64,000 nt of DNA, from the NCBI RefSeq assembly GCF_018294505.1, contig NC_057800.1:175471642-175535641 (forward strand), in the 5' to 3' direction. The position numbers were made by a program, and so were the translations under genes. Each line of letters begins with the position of its first letter. The stretch's first letter is position 1. Under the pieces are notes generated by a model. That model was not told the origin of the DNA. It worked only from the letters and a program-made list of their open reading frames with translations, and did not search any database. This stretch comes from Triticum aestivum (taxonomy: Eukaryota > Streptophyta > Magnoliopsida > Poales > Poaceae). Positions 1-10,198 of this stretch are shown here, one piece after another.

Positions 1-67
1 TCGTTGGGTTCGACACTCTTACTTATCAAAAGGACTACGATAGATACCCTATACTTGTGGGTCATCA
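1..67 (+). repeat. 3' end of the 5' LTR of the Sabrina-like element
   Basis: These bases match the last 67 bases of the 3' LTR ending at 8400 with three substitutions and end in the same GGGTCATCA. The PBS follows 11 bases later. The rest of the LTR is left of the window. Confidence 0.92.
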
Positions 68-78
68 AGACTCTTTTC

Positions 79-96
79 TGGCGCCGTTGCCGGGGA
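79..96 (+). other. Primer binding site, tRNA-Asp type
   Basis: The sequence TGGCGCCGTTGCCGGGGA follows the LTR end. This is the PBS form known from Athila-type and related plant gypsy elements and marks the start of minus-strand DNA synthesis. Near-identical sites lie at 9915-9932 and 21443-21460. Confidence 0.85.
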
Positions 97-173
97 GTGT
101 AGCGCCTTTGGTAGGTGGAATTTGGTAAGGAAAAATTTATATAGTGTGCTGAAATTTTCTGTCACTTGTTACT

Positions 174-1887
174 ATGGAAACTGAATCTCTGAGGGGCTTG
201 TTCGGGGTATCTTCACCCCGTCCAGTAGAGCAAAGAGTTGCTCCCCAACCTACTAAACCTATTGAAAATGAAACTCCTTTTGCATTTCCTTCGGGTATTA
301 TGGAAAAACTGCTGGCTAATACTTTTACAGGAGATGGGACAAAGCATCCCGACGAGCATCTACGCTATTTGGATGATATTTGTGGATTATTTAAGCTTGC
401 AGGTATACCCGATGATGCTGTTAAGAAGAAGGCTTTCCCTTTATCTTTGGAGGGAGACGCATTGACATGGTATAGGCTATGTGATGATATGAGATCATGG
501 AACTATAAAAGAATGAAATTGGAATTTCATCAAAAGTATTATCCTATGCATCTTGTTCATCGTGATCGCAATTATATATATAATTTTTGGCCTCACGAAG
601 GAGAAAGCATCGCTCAAGCTTGGGGGAGGCTTAAATCAATGTTATATTCATGCCCCAATCATGAGCTCTCAAAATTGACAATTCTCCAGAATTTTTATGC
701 TCGGCTTTCTGATAACAATCGCACCATGCTCGATACTTCTTGTTCTGGCTCTTTTATGGTGACGACTATTGAATTCAGATGGAATTTATTGGATAGAATT
801 AAATGCAACTCTGAAGATTGGGACCTCGACGAAGGTAAGGAGTCAGGTATGACACCTAAGTTTGATTGTGTTAAAAAATTTTATGGATACCGATATTTTC
901 CGTAAGTTTAGCACTAAATATGGACTTGACTCTGAGATAGTAGCTTCTTTCTGTGAATCTTTTGCTACTTATGTTGATCTCCCCAAGGAGAAGTGGTTTA
1001 AATATCATCCTCCCATAGAAGTAAAAGTAGCTGCACCTATTAAAGTTGAAGAAAAGACCATCACTTGTAATGATCCTATTGTTCCCACCTCTTATGTTGA
1101 GAAACCACCTTTCCCTGCTAGAGTAAAGGATCATGCTAAAGCTTCAACTGTTGTTCATAAAAGCAATACTAGAACTTATACACCTCCTGAGAAAGTCAAA
1201 GTAGAACCTAATATTGCTGTTGTTAAAGATCTCTTGTCTGATAATATTGATGGGCATGTCATTGAATTCTCTGGTGAAACTGCTAGAATTGCTAAACCCT
1301 GTGATAGAGATAAACATAGACCTGTGGTAGGCGTGCCTGTTATTTCTGTTAAAATAGGAGATCATTGTTATCATGGCTTATGTGATATGGGTGCTAGTGC
1401 TAGTGTTATACCCATTGACTTATATAAAGAAATTATGCATGATATCGCACCTGCTGAGTTAGAAGATATTGATGTTACAATTAAACTTGCCAATAGAGAT
1501 ACTATATCTGCAATGGGAATTGTTAGAGATGTTGAAGTCTTGTGTGGGAAAACCAAATATCCCGCTGACTTTCTTGTTCTTGGTTCTCCACAAGATAGCT
1601 TTTGTCCCATTATTTTTGGTAGACCCTTCTTGAATACTGTTAATGCTACGATAGACTGCAAAAAGAATGTTGTTACTGTTGGCTTGGATGATATGGTTCA
1701 TGAGTTTAATTTCTCTAAATTCAGTAAACAACATCGTGAGGAAGAATTGCCTAGTAAGGATGAAATTATTGGTCTTGCTTCTATTGCTGTACCTCCTAGT
1801 GATCCTTTAGAACACTATTTGCTAGACCATGAAAATGATATGTTTATGAATGAAAGAAAGGAAATAGATGAAATATTCTTTAAATAG
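174..1887 (+). pseudogene. gag plus aspartic protease of the Sabrina-like element (frameshifted)
   Basis: The first ATG after the PBS opens a 243-residue reading frame with a retrotransposon Gag domain (the GDALTWYRL and SIAQAWGRLKSML regions are typical). The frame breaks at the A6 run at 873-878, where one extra base shifts the continuation (KFSTKYGLDSEIV...) into another frame. The second part holds a retropepsin-like aspartic protease with the active-site motif CDMGASASVIP and the later FGRPFLNT segment. It ends at an in-frame TAG (1885-1887), after which the same frame continues directly into RT, so this stop is a mutation inside the gag-pol frame rather than a natural end. The Gag would form the particle and the protease would mature the polyprotein; as it stands the gene is broken. 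Confidence 0.88.
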
Positions 1888-3732
1888 GAACCTATTCTGA
1901 AACACAATTTGCCTGTTGAAATCCTAGGGGATCCTCCTCCACCCAAGGGTGATCCCGTTTTTGAGCTTAAACCGTTGCCTGATAATCTTAAGTATGCTTA
2001 TCTTGATGAAAAGAAAATATATCCTGTTATTATTAGTGCTGACCTTTCAGAGCATGAAGAAGAAAGATTATTGAAAACTCTGAAGAAACACCGTGCCGCT
2101 ATTGGATATACTCTTGATGATCTTAAGGGCATTAGTCCCACTCTATGTCAGCATAAAATAAATTTGGAAGCGGATGCTAAACCAGTATGTGATCCTCAAC
2201 GACGTTTGAATCCTAAAATGAAAGAAGTGGTAAGGAAGGAAATACTCAAGCTTCTGGAGGTAGGTATAATTTATCTCGTTGCTGATAGTCAGTGGGTAAG
2301 TCCTGTCCATTGTGTCCCTAAGAAGGGAGGTATTACTGTTGTCCCTAATGATAAAGATGAATTGATTCCTCAAAGAATTATTACAGGTTATAGGATGGTA
2401 ATTGATTTCCGCAAATTAAATAAAGCCACTAAGAAAGATCATTACCCCTTACCTTTTATTGATCAAATGCTAGAAAGATTATGCAAACATACACATTATT
2501 GCTTTCTAGATGGTTATTCTGGTTTCTCTCAAATACCTGTGTCGGCTAAAGATCAATCAAAGACTACTTTTACATGCCCTTTTGGTACTTTTGCTTATAG
2601 ACGTATGCCTTTTGGTTTATGTAATGCACCTGCTACCTTTCAAAGATGCATGATGGCTATATTCTCTGATTTTTGTGAAAAGATTTGTGAGGTTTTCATG
2701 GATGACTTTTCCGTCTATGGTTCCTCTTTTGATGATTGCTTGAGCAATCTTGATCGAGTTTTGCAGAGATGTGAAGAAACTAATCTTGTCTTGAATTGGG
2801 AAAAGTGCCACTTTATGGTTAATGAAGGTATTGTCTTGGGGCACAAAGTTTCTGAAAGAGGTATTGAAGTTGATAAAGCCAAGGTTGACGCTATTGAAAA
2901 GATGCCATGTCCCAAGGACATCAAAGGTATAAGAAGTTTCCTTGGTCACGCCGGATTTTATAGGAGGTTCATTAAGGACTTCTCAAAAATTTCTCGGCCT
3001 CTGACTAATTTATTACAAAAAGATGTACCATTTGTCTTTGATGATGATTGTGTAGAAGCATTTGAAATACTTAAGAAAGCATTAGTCTCTGCACCTATTG
3101 TTCAGCCACCTAATTGGAATTTACCCTTTGAAATTATGTGTGATGCTAGTGATTATGTTGTGGGTGCTGTTCTAGGGCAAAGAGTTGATAAGAAATTAAA
3201 TGTTATCCATTATGCTAGTAAGACTCTAGACAATGCTCAAAGAAATTATGCTACTACCGAAAAGGAACTTTTAGCAGTTGTGTTTGCTTGTGATAAATTC
3301 AGACCCTATATTGTTGATTCTAAAGTAACTATTCACACTGATCATACTACTATTAAATATCTTATGGAAAAGAAAGATGCTAAACCTAGACTTATTAGAT
3401 GGGTTCTCTTGCTGCAAGAATTTGATTTGCATATTGTTGATAGAAAAGGAGCTGAGAACCCAGTTGCAGACAACTTATCTAGGTTAGAGAATGTTCTTGA
3501 TGACCCACTACCTATTGATGATAGCTTTCCTGATGAACAATTAAATGTCATAAGCACTTCTCGTAGCACTCCATGGTATGTTGCTAAATTTATACCACCT
3601 AGCTTCACATACCAACAAAAGAAAAAGTTCTTTTATGATTTGAGACATTACTTTTGGGATGACCCACATCTTTATAAAGAAGGAGTAGATGGTGTTATTA
3701 GACATTGTGTACCTGAGCATGAACAGGAATAG
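1888..3732 (+). pseudogene. pol part 1: reverse transcriptase and RNase H
   Basis: This is the same frame as the protease, downstream of the TAG at 1885. The RT domain shows [41 protein letters not shown] and the catalytic FMDDF motif (about 2697). RNase H follows with [14 protein letters not shown] and [12 protein letters not shown], and the connection ends in [11 protein letters not shown]. The frame is closed by a second in-frame TAG at 3730-3732, inside the integrase zinc-binding region. The long intact stretch shows that purifying selection acted until fairly recently; the two nonsense codons make this copy dependent on proteins from other copies. Confidence 0.92.
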
Positions 3733-4890
3733 ATCCTACGCAAGTGTCACTCCGAAGCTTATGGAGGACACCACGCTGGAGATAGAACTGCACATAAGGT
3801 ATTGCAATCTGGTTTTTATTGGCCTACTCTCTTCAAGGATGCCCGTAAGTTTGTTTTATCTTGTGATGAATGTCAAAGAATTGGTAATATTAATAGACAT
3901 CAAGAAATGCCTATGAATTATTCACTTGTTATTGAACCATTTGATGTTTGGGGCTTTGATTATATGGGACCTTTTCCTGCCTCCAATGGATACACTCATA
4001 TTTTAGTTGCTGTTGATTACGTTACTAAGTGGGTAGAAGCTATTCCAACTAGTAGTGCTGATCATAACACTTCTATTAAAATGCTTAAGGAAGTTATTTT
4101 TCCGAGGTTTGGAGTCCCTAGATATTTAATGACTGATGGTGGTTCACACTTTATTCATGGTGCTTTCCGTAAAATGCTTGCCAAATATGACGTTAATCAT
4201 AGAATTGCATCTCCTTATCACCCACAGTCTAGTGGTCAAGTAGAATTGAGTAATAGAGAGCTCAAATTAATTTTGCAAAAGACTGTTAATAGGTCTAGAA
4301 AGAATTGGTCCAAGAAACTTGATGATGCATTATGGGCATATAGAACTGCATATAAGAATCCTATGGGTATGTCTCCATATAAAATGGTTTATGGAAAAGC
4401 ATGTCACTTACCTCTCGAACTAGAACATAAGGCATATTGGGCTATTAAAGAGCTCAACTATGATTTCAAACTTGCCGGTGAGAAGAGGTTATTTGATATT
4501 AGCTCACTTGATGAATGGAGAACCCAAGCCTATGAAAATGCCAAGTTGTTTAAAGAAAAAGTTAAAAGATGGCATGACAAAAGGATACAAAAGCATGAGT
4601 TTAATGTAGGTGATTATGTATTGCTATACAACTCTCGTTTAAGATTTTTTGCAGGAAAACTTCTCTCTAAATGGGAAGGTCCCTACGTTATCGAGGAGGT
4701 CTATCGTTCCGGTGCCATAAAAATCAACAATTTCGAAGGCATAAATTCGAAGGTGGTAAACGGTCAAAGAATCAAGCACTATATCTCAGGTAATCCTATA
4801 AATGTTGAAAATAATGTTATTGAAACCGTAACCCCGGAGGAATACATAAGGGACACTTTCCAGAACGTTCCAGACTCCGAAAAGGAATAG
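3733..4890 (+). pseudogene. pol part 2: integrase
   Basis: The frame continues without shift after the TAG at 3730. It opens inside the HHCC zinc-binding region (KCHSEAYGGHHAGDRT, then SCDECQRIG). The catalytic core follows: first Asp in FDVWGFDYMGP, second in MTDGGSHF, and Glu in SSGQVELSNRELK. The C-terminal region ends in VGDYVLLYNSRLRFFAGKLLSKW, a typical GPY-type end, with no chromodomain, as expected for Athila rather than a chromovirus. It stops at a TAG at 4888-4890. The core residues are all present; only the upstream stop separates it from RT. Confidence 0.9.
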
Positions 4891-5008
4891 GTATGTGGTA
4901 CGGTAAGTAAACCGACTCCAAAACAATTTTTAAGGCAATATTTCTCCGTTTTGGAATATTTAGAAAAATAGAAAAATAGGTAGCAGTCCAGGGAGGACAT
5001 GAGCCCTC

Positions 5009-5060
5009 CACGAGGGTGGAGGGCGCGCCCTACCCCCCTGGGCGCGCCCCCTACCTCGTG
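5009..5060. repeat. GC-rich inverted repeat upstream of a TATA-like box, internal copy
   Basis: CACGAGG with GGGCGCGCC on one side pairs with GGGCGCGCC and CCTCGTG on the other, giving an almost perfect stem of about 21 bp with a short C-rich loop. The same module is at 7160-7210 and 25442-25493, both inside LTRs just upstream of the TATA box. Confidence 0.7.
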
Positions 5061-6861
5061 ACCACCTCGTGTGCCCTCCGGACTCCGTTTTCTTGCACGA
5101 TACGTATTTTGGTCGGTAAAAATTCATTATATATTCTCCCGAAGGTTTTGACTCCCGTATCACGTAAATATCTTCTGTTTTCGTTTCGAGCTGTTTCCGT
5201 TGCAGATTTGAGGATTCCGGAGACTTGATCATCCTTCTATGAGGGTGAGCCTATGCCATGGAAGGTGGACGACAAGCTTGCATCATCAACAACACCTACA
5301 CCGCCAACAACAAAGAAGGAGACATAATCACATGGGTATGGGCACTCCCCTTGGCAACTGCCAAGCTTGGGGGAGGTGCCCCGGTATCGTATCATCATCA
5401 CAACTCCTATCTTTACCGTTTTTCTTAGTTCGATCCTATTAGTAGTATCTTGATTTAGTAGAATAAAGTCATGGCATGATCTAGTTTTGAAGTTTTGCTT
5501 TATGATCCCTCTATGCAATCGAGTCCGTGAGCTATATTTATATAATAAAGATTAGTGTTGAGTCAAGGGCTTGATTACTTTGCCATGATCTTGAGTGAAT
5601 AAAAGAAAATAAGCAAAGAGTTCATATTGGTCTTATTGAGAGTAATGACTTCACATAGAAAGAGTATGACGATTAAAAAGTTGTTGGGAGTTGGCAAATA
5701 TAGCTTTGGTCATCGTTGCAATTAATAGGAAGTAATAAGGAGAGAGAGGTTTCACATATAGATATATTATCATTGACATCTTTTATGATTGGGAACACTC
5801 ATTCAAATATGACATGCTAAAGAGTTGATGTTGGACAAGGAAGACAACATAATGAGGTATGTTTTCTTGTATCTAAGATAAAGTATATTGTCATGGATCT
5901 CCTAACATGCTGAGCTTGCCTTTCCCCCTCATGCTAGCCAAATTCTCAGCACCAAGTAGAGATACTACTTGTGCTTCCAAATACCCCTAAACCAGTTTAG
6001 CCATGAGAGTCCACCATATCTACCTATGGATTGAGTAAGATCCTTCAAGTAAGTTGTCATCGGTGCAAGCAATAAAAATTGCTCTCTAAGTATGCATGAC
6101 TTATTAGTGCAGAGAAATAAGCTTTGTACGAACTTGTTGTGGACGCAATAAAAGCGACGGACTGCATAATAAAGGTTCACATACAAGGGGCAATATAAAG
6201 TGACGTTCTTTTGCATTAAGATTTTGTGCATCAAACCATAAAAGCGCATGGCAACCTCTGCTTCCCTCTGCGAAGGGCCTATCTTTTATTATTATCTTCT
6301 ATCTTATGCAAGAGTCACGGTGATCTTCACCTTTCCTTTTTCATTTTATCCTTTGGCAAGCCCAGCATGTTGGAAAGAACATGATATATATATCTAATTG
6401 GATGTAGGGGAGCATGATTTGTTATTGTTGACATTACCCTTGAGGTAAAAGGTTGTGGGGCAAAACTATAAGTCCCTATCTTTCTCTGTGTCCGGTTAAA
6501 ACTCCGTAGCCACAAGTATTGCATGAGTGTTAGCAATTATGAAGGACTAAATGATAGTTGAGTATGTGGACTTGCTTTTAAGCTCTGACATAGACTCTTT
6601 CCGATGTTATGATAAATTGCAATTGCTCCAATGACTGAGGTTATGATTTGTTAGTGCCCAATAAGGTTTCTGATTCATACTTTTGCATTGTGAAAAGACC
6701 ATCACTTGAACATAAGTAATCATATGACAAATCTATATATGTTGTTGTTATGAATATAATCATGATGCTTTCATGTCCGTATTTTATTTTTATCGACGCC
6801 TCTACCTCTAAACATGAGGACATATTTATTGTTATCGGCTTTTCGCTTGAGGACAAGCGAG

Positions 6862-6879
6862 GTCTAAGCTTGGGGGAGT
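6862..6879 (+). other. Polypurine tract of the Sabrina-like element
   Basis: The purine-rich AAGCTTGGGGGAGT directly precedes the LTR start TGATACG at 6880. It primes plus-strand synthesis. Confidence 0.85.
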
Positions 6880-8400
6880 TGATACGTCCATTTTGCATCA
6901 TGCTTTTATATCGATATTTATCGCATTATGGGATGTTATTTCATGTTATGTCACAATACTTATGGCTATTCTCTCTTATTTTACAAGGTTTACCATGAAG
7001 AGGGGGAATGCCGGCAGCTGGAATTCTGGCTGGAAAAGGAGCAAATATTGAAGACCTATTCTGCGCAACTCCAAAAGTCCTGAAACTCCACGGAATATCT
7101 TAAAATAAATAAAGAAAAATCATCGCCAAAGATGAAGGCCAGGGGGCCCACACCCTGCTCACGAGGGTGGGGGGCGCGCCCCTCCCCCTGGGCGCGCCCC
7201 CTACCTCGTGGGCCCCCTAGTGGCTCTCCGACGCCCATCTTATCCTATATGAAGTCTTTCGATGAGAAAAAAATTGTAAGCAACCTTTCGGGACGAGACT
7301 CCGCCGCCACGAGGCGAAACCTTGGCGGAACCAATCTAGGGCTCCGGCAGAGCTGTTCTGCCGGGGACACTTCCCTCCGGGAGGGGGAAATCATCACCAT
7401 CGTCATCACCAACGCTCCTCTCATCGGGAGAGGGCAATCTCCATCAACATCTTCACCAGCACCATCTCATCTCCAAACCCTAGTTCATCTCTTGTATCCA
7501 ATTCTTGTCTCTAAGTCCGGGATTGGTGCTAGTAGGTTGCTAGTAGTGTTGATTACTCCTTGTAGTTGATGCTAGTTGGTTTACTTGGTGGAAGATCATA
7601 TGTTCAGATCCTTTATGCATATTATTACCCCTCTGATTATGAACATGAATATGCTTTGTGAGTAGTTACATTTGTTCCTGAGGACACGGGAGAAGTCTTG
7701 CTATTAGTAGTCATGTGAATTTGGTATTCGTTCGATATTTTGATGAGATGTATGTTGTCTAACCTCTAGTGGTGTTATGTGAACGTCGACTACATAACAC
7801 TTCACCATTATTTGGGCCTAGAGGAAGGCATTGGGAAGTAATAAGTAGATGATGGGTTGCTAGAGTGACAGAAGCTTAAACCCTAGTTTATGCGTTGCTT
7901 CGTAAGGGGCTGATTTGGATCCATATGTTTCATGCTATGGTTAGGTTTACCTTAATACTTTTGTTGTAGTTGTGGATGCTTGCAATAGAGGTTAATCATA
8001 AGTGGGATGCTTGTTCAAGTAAGAACAGCACCCAAGCACCCGGTCCACCCACATATCAAATTATCAAAGTACCGAACGCGAATCATATGAGCGTGATGAA
8101 AACTAGCTTGACGATATTCCCATGTGTCCTCGGGAGCTCTTTTCCTATTATAAAAGTTTGTTCCGGCTTGTCCTTTGCTACAAAAAGGATTGGGCCACCT
8201 TGCTGCACCTTATTTACTTTTGTTACTTGTTGCTCGTTACAATTTACCTTATCACAAAACTATCTGTTACCACTTATTTCAGTACTTGCAGAGAATACCT
8301 TACTGAAAACCGCTTATCATTTCCTTCTGCTCCTCATTGGGTTCGACACTCTTACTTATCGAAAGGACTACGATAGATCCCCTATACTTGTGGGTCATCA
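6880..8400 (+). repeat. 3' LTR of the Sabrina-like element
   Basis: The 1521-bp LTR starts TGATACGTCC and ends GGGTCATCA (TG...CA). It contains the GC-rich hairpin at 7160-7210 and a TATA-like CCTATATGAAG about 34 bases further on (near 7244), so transcription probably begins near 7275. Open frames inside it, such as 7132-7569, are LTR/leader sequence and not genes. Confidence 0.92.
7160..7210. promoter_or_regulatory. LTR hairpin and TATA-like box
   Basis: CACGAGG...GGGCGCGCC / GGGCGCGCC...CCTCGTG inverted repeat, followed about 34 bases later by CCTATATGAAG. The arrangement matches the one in the WHAM-like LTR at 25442-25539, suggesting a conserved core-promoter element. Confidence 0.6.
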
Positions 8401-9421
8401 GACCTCGTCCAATCACTCGTGGTAAGTCTTCAGGTGACTTCCGAACCTTCACAAACTCAGTCACTCGGCGATCCACAATTCCTCTTGGATGCTCTAGACC
8501 ATGAAGCCTAACCGTCTGGAAGAAGCACAGTCTTCAAAGGTAACAAGCGTCGGATCCACACAGGATCAATCTCTTCAGTGATGCTCAATCACTTTGGGTT
8601 TGTAGGTGTTTGGGTTTTGGTTTGGATTTTCCTCACTTCATGATTTTCACTCAAAGTCCTCGGAGGATGGGATGCTCTCAAATGACAAGTGTCAGTTTCT
8701 TGCGGAGCAGCCAACCAGCTAGTGGTTGCAGGGGGCGGCTATTTATAGCCTAGGGAGCAGCCCGACATGATAAGACATAAATGCCCTTCAATGATATGAC
8801 CGTTGGATGGATAAGATATTTTGGGACAGCTGGCACGTAGCACAGCAACGGTCGGAAATTTGAGGTACAAATTCCTCAGGGCTATCATGTTCCTCACTAT
8901 GTAGGCAATCCGCACTGGCGAATTCCTAACTCCTCAGTCAGAACAAATTCCTCAGTGACCAGAAGAACTGCGTCTCTGTCACTGAAGAAATTGACTGATC
9001 TGTATGAGATTTCCAATGGCTTCACTCGAAGGGATTGGTAGGTGTAGGATTTTGAGTTGAGCATCACATGGAAATTTTCTCCTTAGTATTTCCTTGACCC
9101 CCTTTAACAGTACGGTGTTTCCTATGACTCAAGAAAGAGAAAATGAAACAATGAAAACAAAAGTCTTCACGCCTCATGTTCCTCGAATGAATACCAAGTC
9201 TTCAAGGTCACACCAATTTCTTCACTTCCAAAGTCTTCAGAAAGTCTTCAGAATATCAAAGTCTTCAGTCGAAGAACTTCATTTTTAGGGCTCGACTTTC
9301 TCTGTAAATAACAAACTCCTCATAGACTTATAGACCTGTGTACACTCATAAACACATTAGATCCTTAACCTATAAGTCTTCAATACACCAAAATCACTGA
9401 GGGGCACTAGATGCACTTACA
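8401..9421 (-). repeat. Partial Maximus-type LTR (duplicate copy)
   Basis: The 1021 bases match 19930-20949, the 5'-half (in its own minus orientation) of the complete Maximus LTR, and end at the same CACTTACA. In the first 240 bases I count about eight substitutions. The remainder of this LTR must lie left of the Sabrina-like element, outside the window. It contains the LTR TATA box (CTATTTATAG on +, near 8740). Confidence 0.9.
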
Positions 9422-10198
9422 GTTTGTTCTCCGCTATTAGTGACTTTGGAGTGACTCTTCGTTGCATGTTGAGGGATAGTTATATGATCCAATTATGTTA
9501 TTTTTGCTAAGAGAACTTGCTAGTGAAAGTATGAAACCTAGGCCTTGTTTCCTATCATTGCAATATCGTTTATGCTCACTTTTACCACTTGCTACCTTGC
9601 TGTTTTTATATTTTCAGTTTACAAAAACCTATATCTACCATCCATATTGCACTTGTATCACCATCTCTTCGCCGAACTAGTGCACCTATACAATTTACCA
9701 TTGTATTGGGTGTGTTGGGGACACAAGATACTCTTTGTTATTTGGTTGCAGGGTTGCTTGAGGGAGATCATCTTCATCCTATGCCTCCCACGGATTGATA
9801 AACCTTAGATCATCCACTTGAGGGAAATTTGCTACTGTCCTACAAACCTCTGCACTTGGAGGCCCAACAACGTCTATAAGAAGAAGGTTGTGTAGTAGAC
9901 ATCAAGCTCTTTTCTGGCGCCATTGCCGGGGAGGTGAGTGCTTGAAGGTATATCTTTAGATCTTGCAATCGAATCTTTTTGTTTCTTGTTTTATCACTAG
10001 TTTAGTTTATAAAAGAAAACTACAAAAAAATGGAAGGTTGCCTCATATGCTTCATCTTTTTAATATCTTTCGTGAGTATGATGGAAAGGAAAATTGTGCC
10101 AAAGTGTTAGAAGAAGAATGCATTAGAATGTTTGACACTAAATCTTTGAATGATGAGCATGATTGCAATGTTGTTAGTATGAATTCCTTGAATATCCA
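9422..10198 (+). repeat. Duplicate of the WHAM-like LTR end and 5' internal region
   Basis: It matches 20950-21729: the last part of the LTR (to 9904), the PBS TGGCGCCATTGCCGGGGA (9915-9932) and the first codons of the WHAM-like ORF (from about 10030, with a 4-base deletion near its start). The match stops abruptly at 10198, where Maximus env-like sequence begins. The same flank therefore appears on both sides of the Maximus body, far more than a 5-bp target duplication allows. Confidence 0.88.

Larger units (their letters stand above)
4891..6879 (+). other. Non-coding 3' internal region of the Sabrina-like element
   Basis: About 2 kb between the integrase stop and the PPT. I see no credible env-like ORF. 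It holds a GC-rich inverted repeat (5009-5060) followed by a TATA-like TTATATATT (5127-5135), resembling the promoter part of the LTRs, and an extra purine tract AAGCTTGGGGGAGG near 5362 that resembles the true PPT. The rest is AT-rich and unremarkable. Confidence 0.7.
1..8400 (+). mobile_element. Sabrina-like Athila-clade Ty3/gypsy retrotransposon, 5' LTR truncated by the window
   Basis: Order on + is LTR end (1-67), PBS, gag, aspartic protease, RT, RNase H, integrase, about 2 kb of non-coding sequence, PPT and a complete 3' LTR (6880-8400). The RT-RNaseH-INT order makes it Ty3/gypsy. The tRNA-Asp-type PBS, long non-coding 3' part and protein motifs fit the Athila clade; the LTR start TGATACGTCCATTTTGCATC is the one I associate with Sabrina. 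The 67 bases of 5' LTR differ from the matching end of the 3' LTR at three positions, and the coding region has one frameshift and two stops, so this is not a fresh copy. It sits inside a Maximus LTR copy (8401 onward); the expected right-hand 5-bp target duplication is GACCT at 8401-8405, whose partner lies outside the window. Confidence 0.9.

Noticed and set aside
868..885. Programmed frameshift in gag at an A6 run
   Set aside because: The continuation is in the frame expected from one extra base, not the -1 frame of a slippery heptamer, and the copy has two further nonsense codons. A mutation is simpler.
1885..1887. Natural gag/pol stop-codon readthrough
   Set aside because: The TAG lies between protease and RT, in the middle of a continuous frame, and a second TAG lies in the integrase. 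Random nonsense changes explain both.
7132..7569. 145-codon ORF as a gene
   Set aside because: It lies completely inside an LTR, across the hairpin and leader, and gives no recognisable protein.
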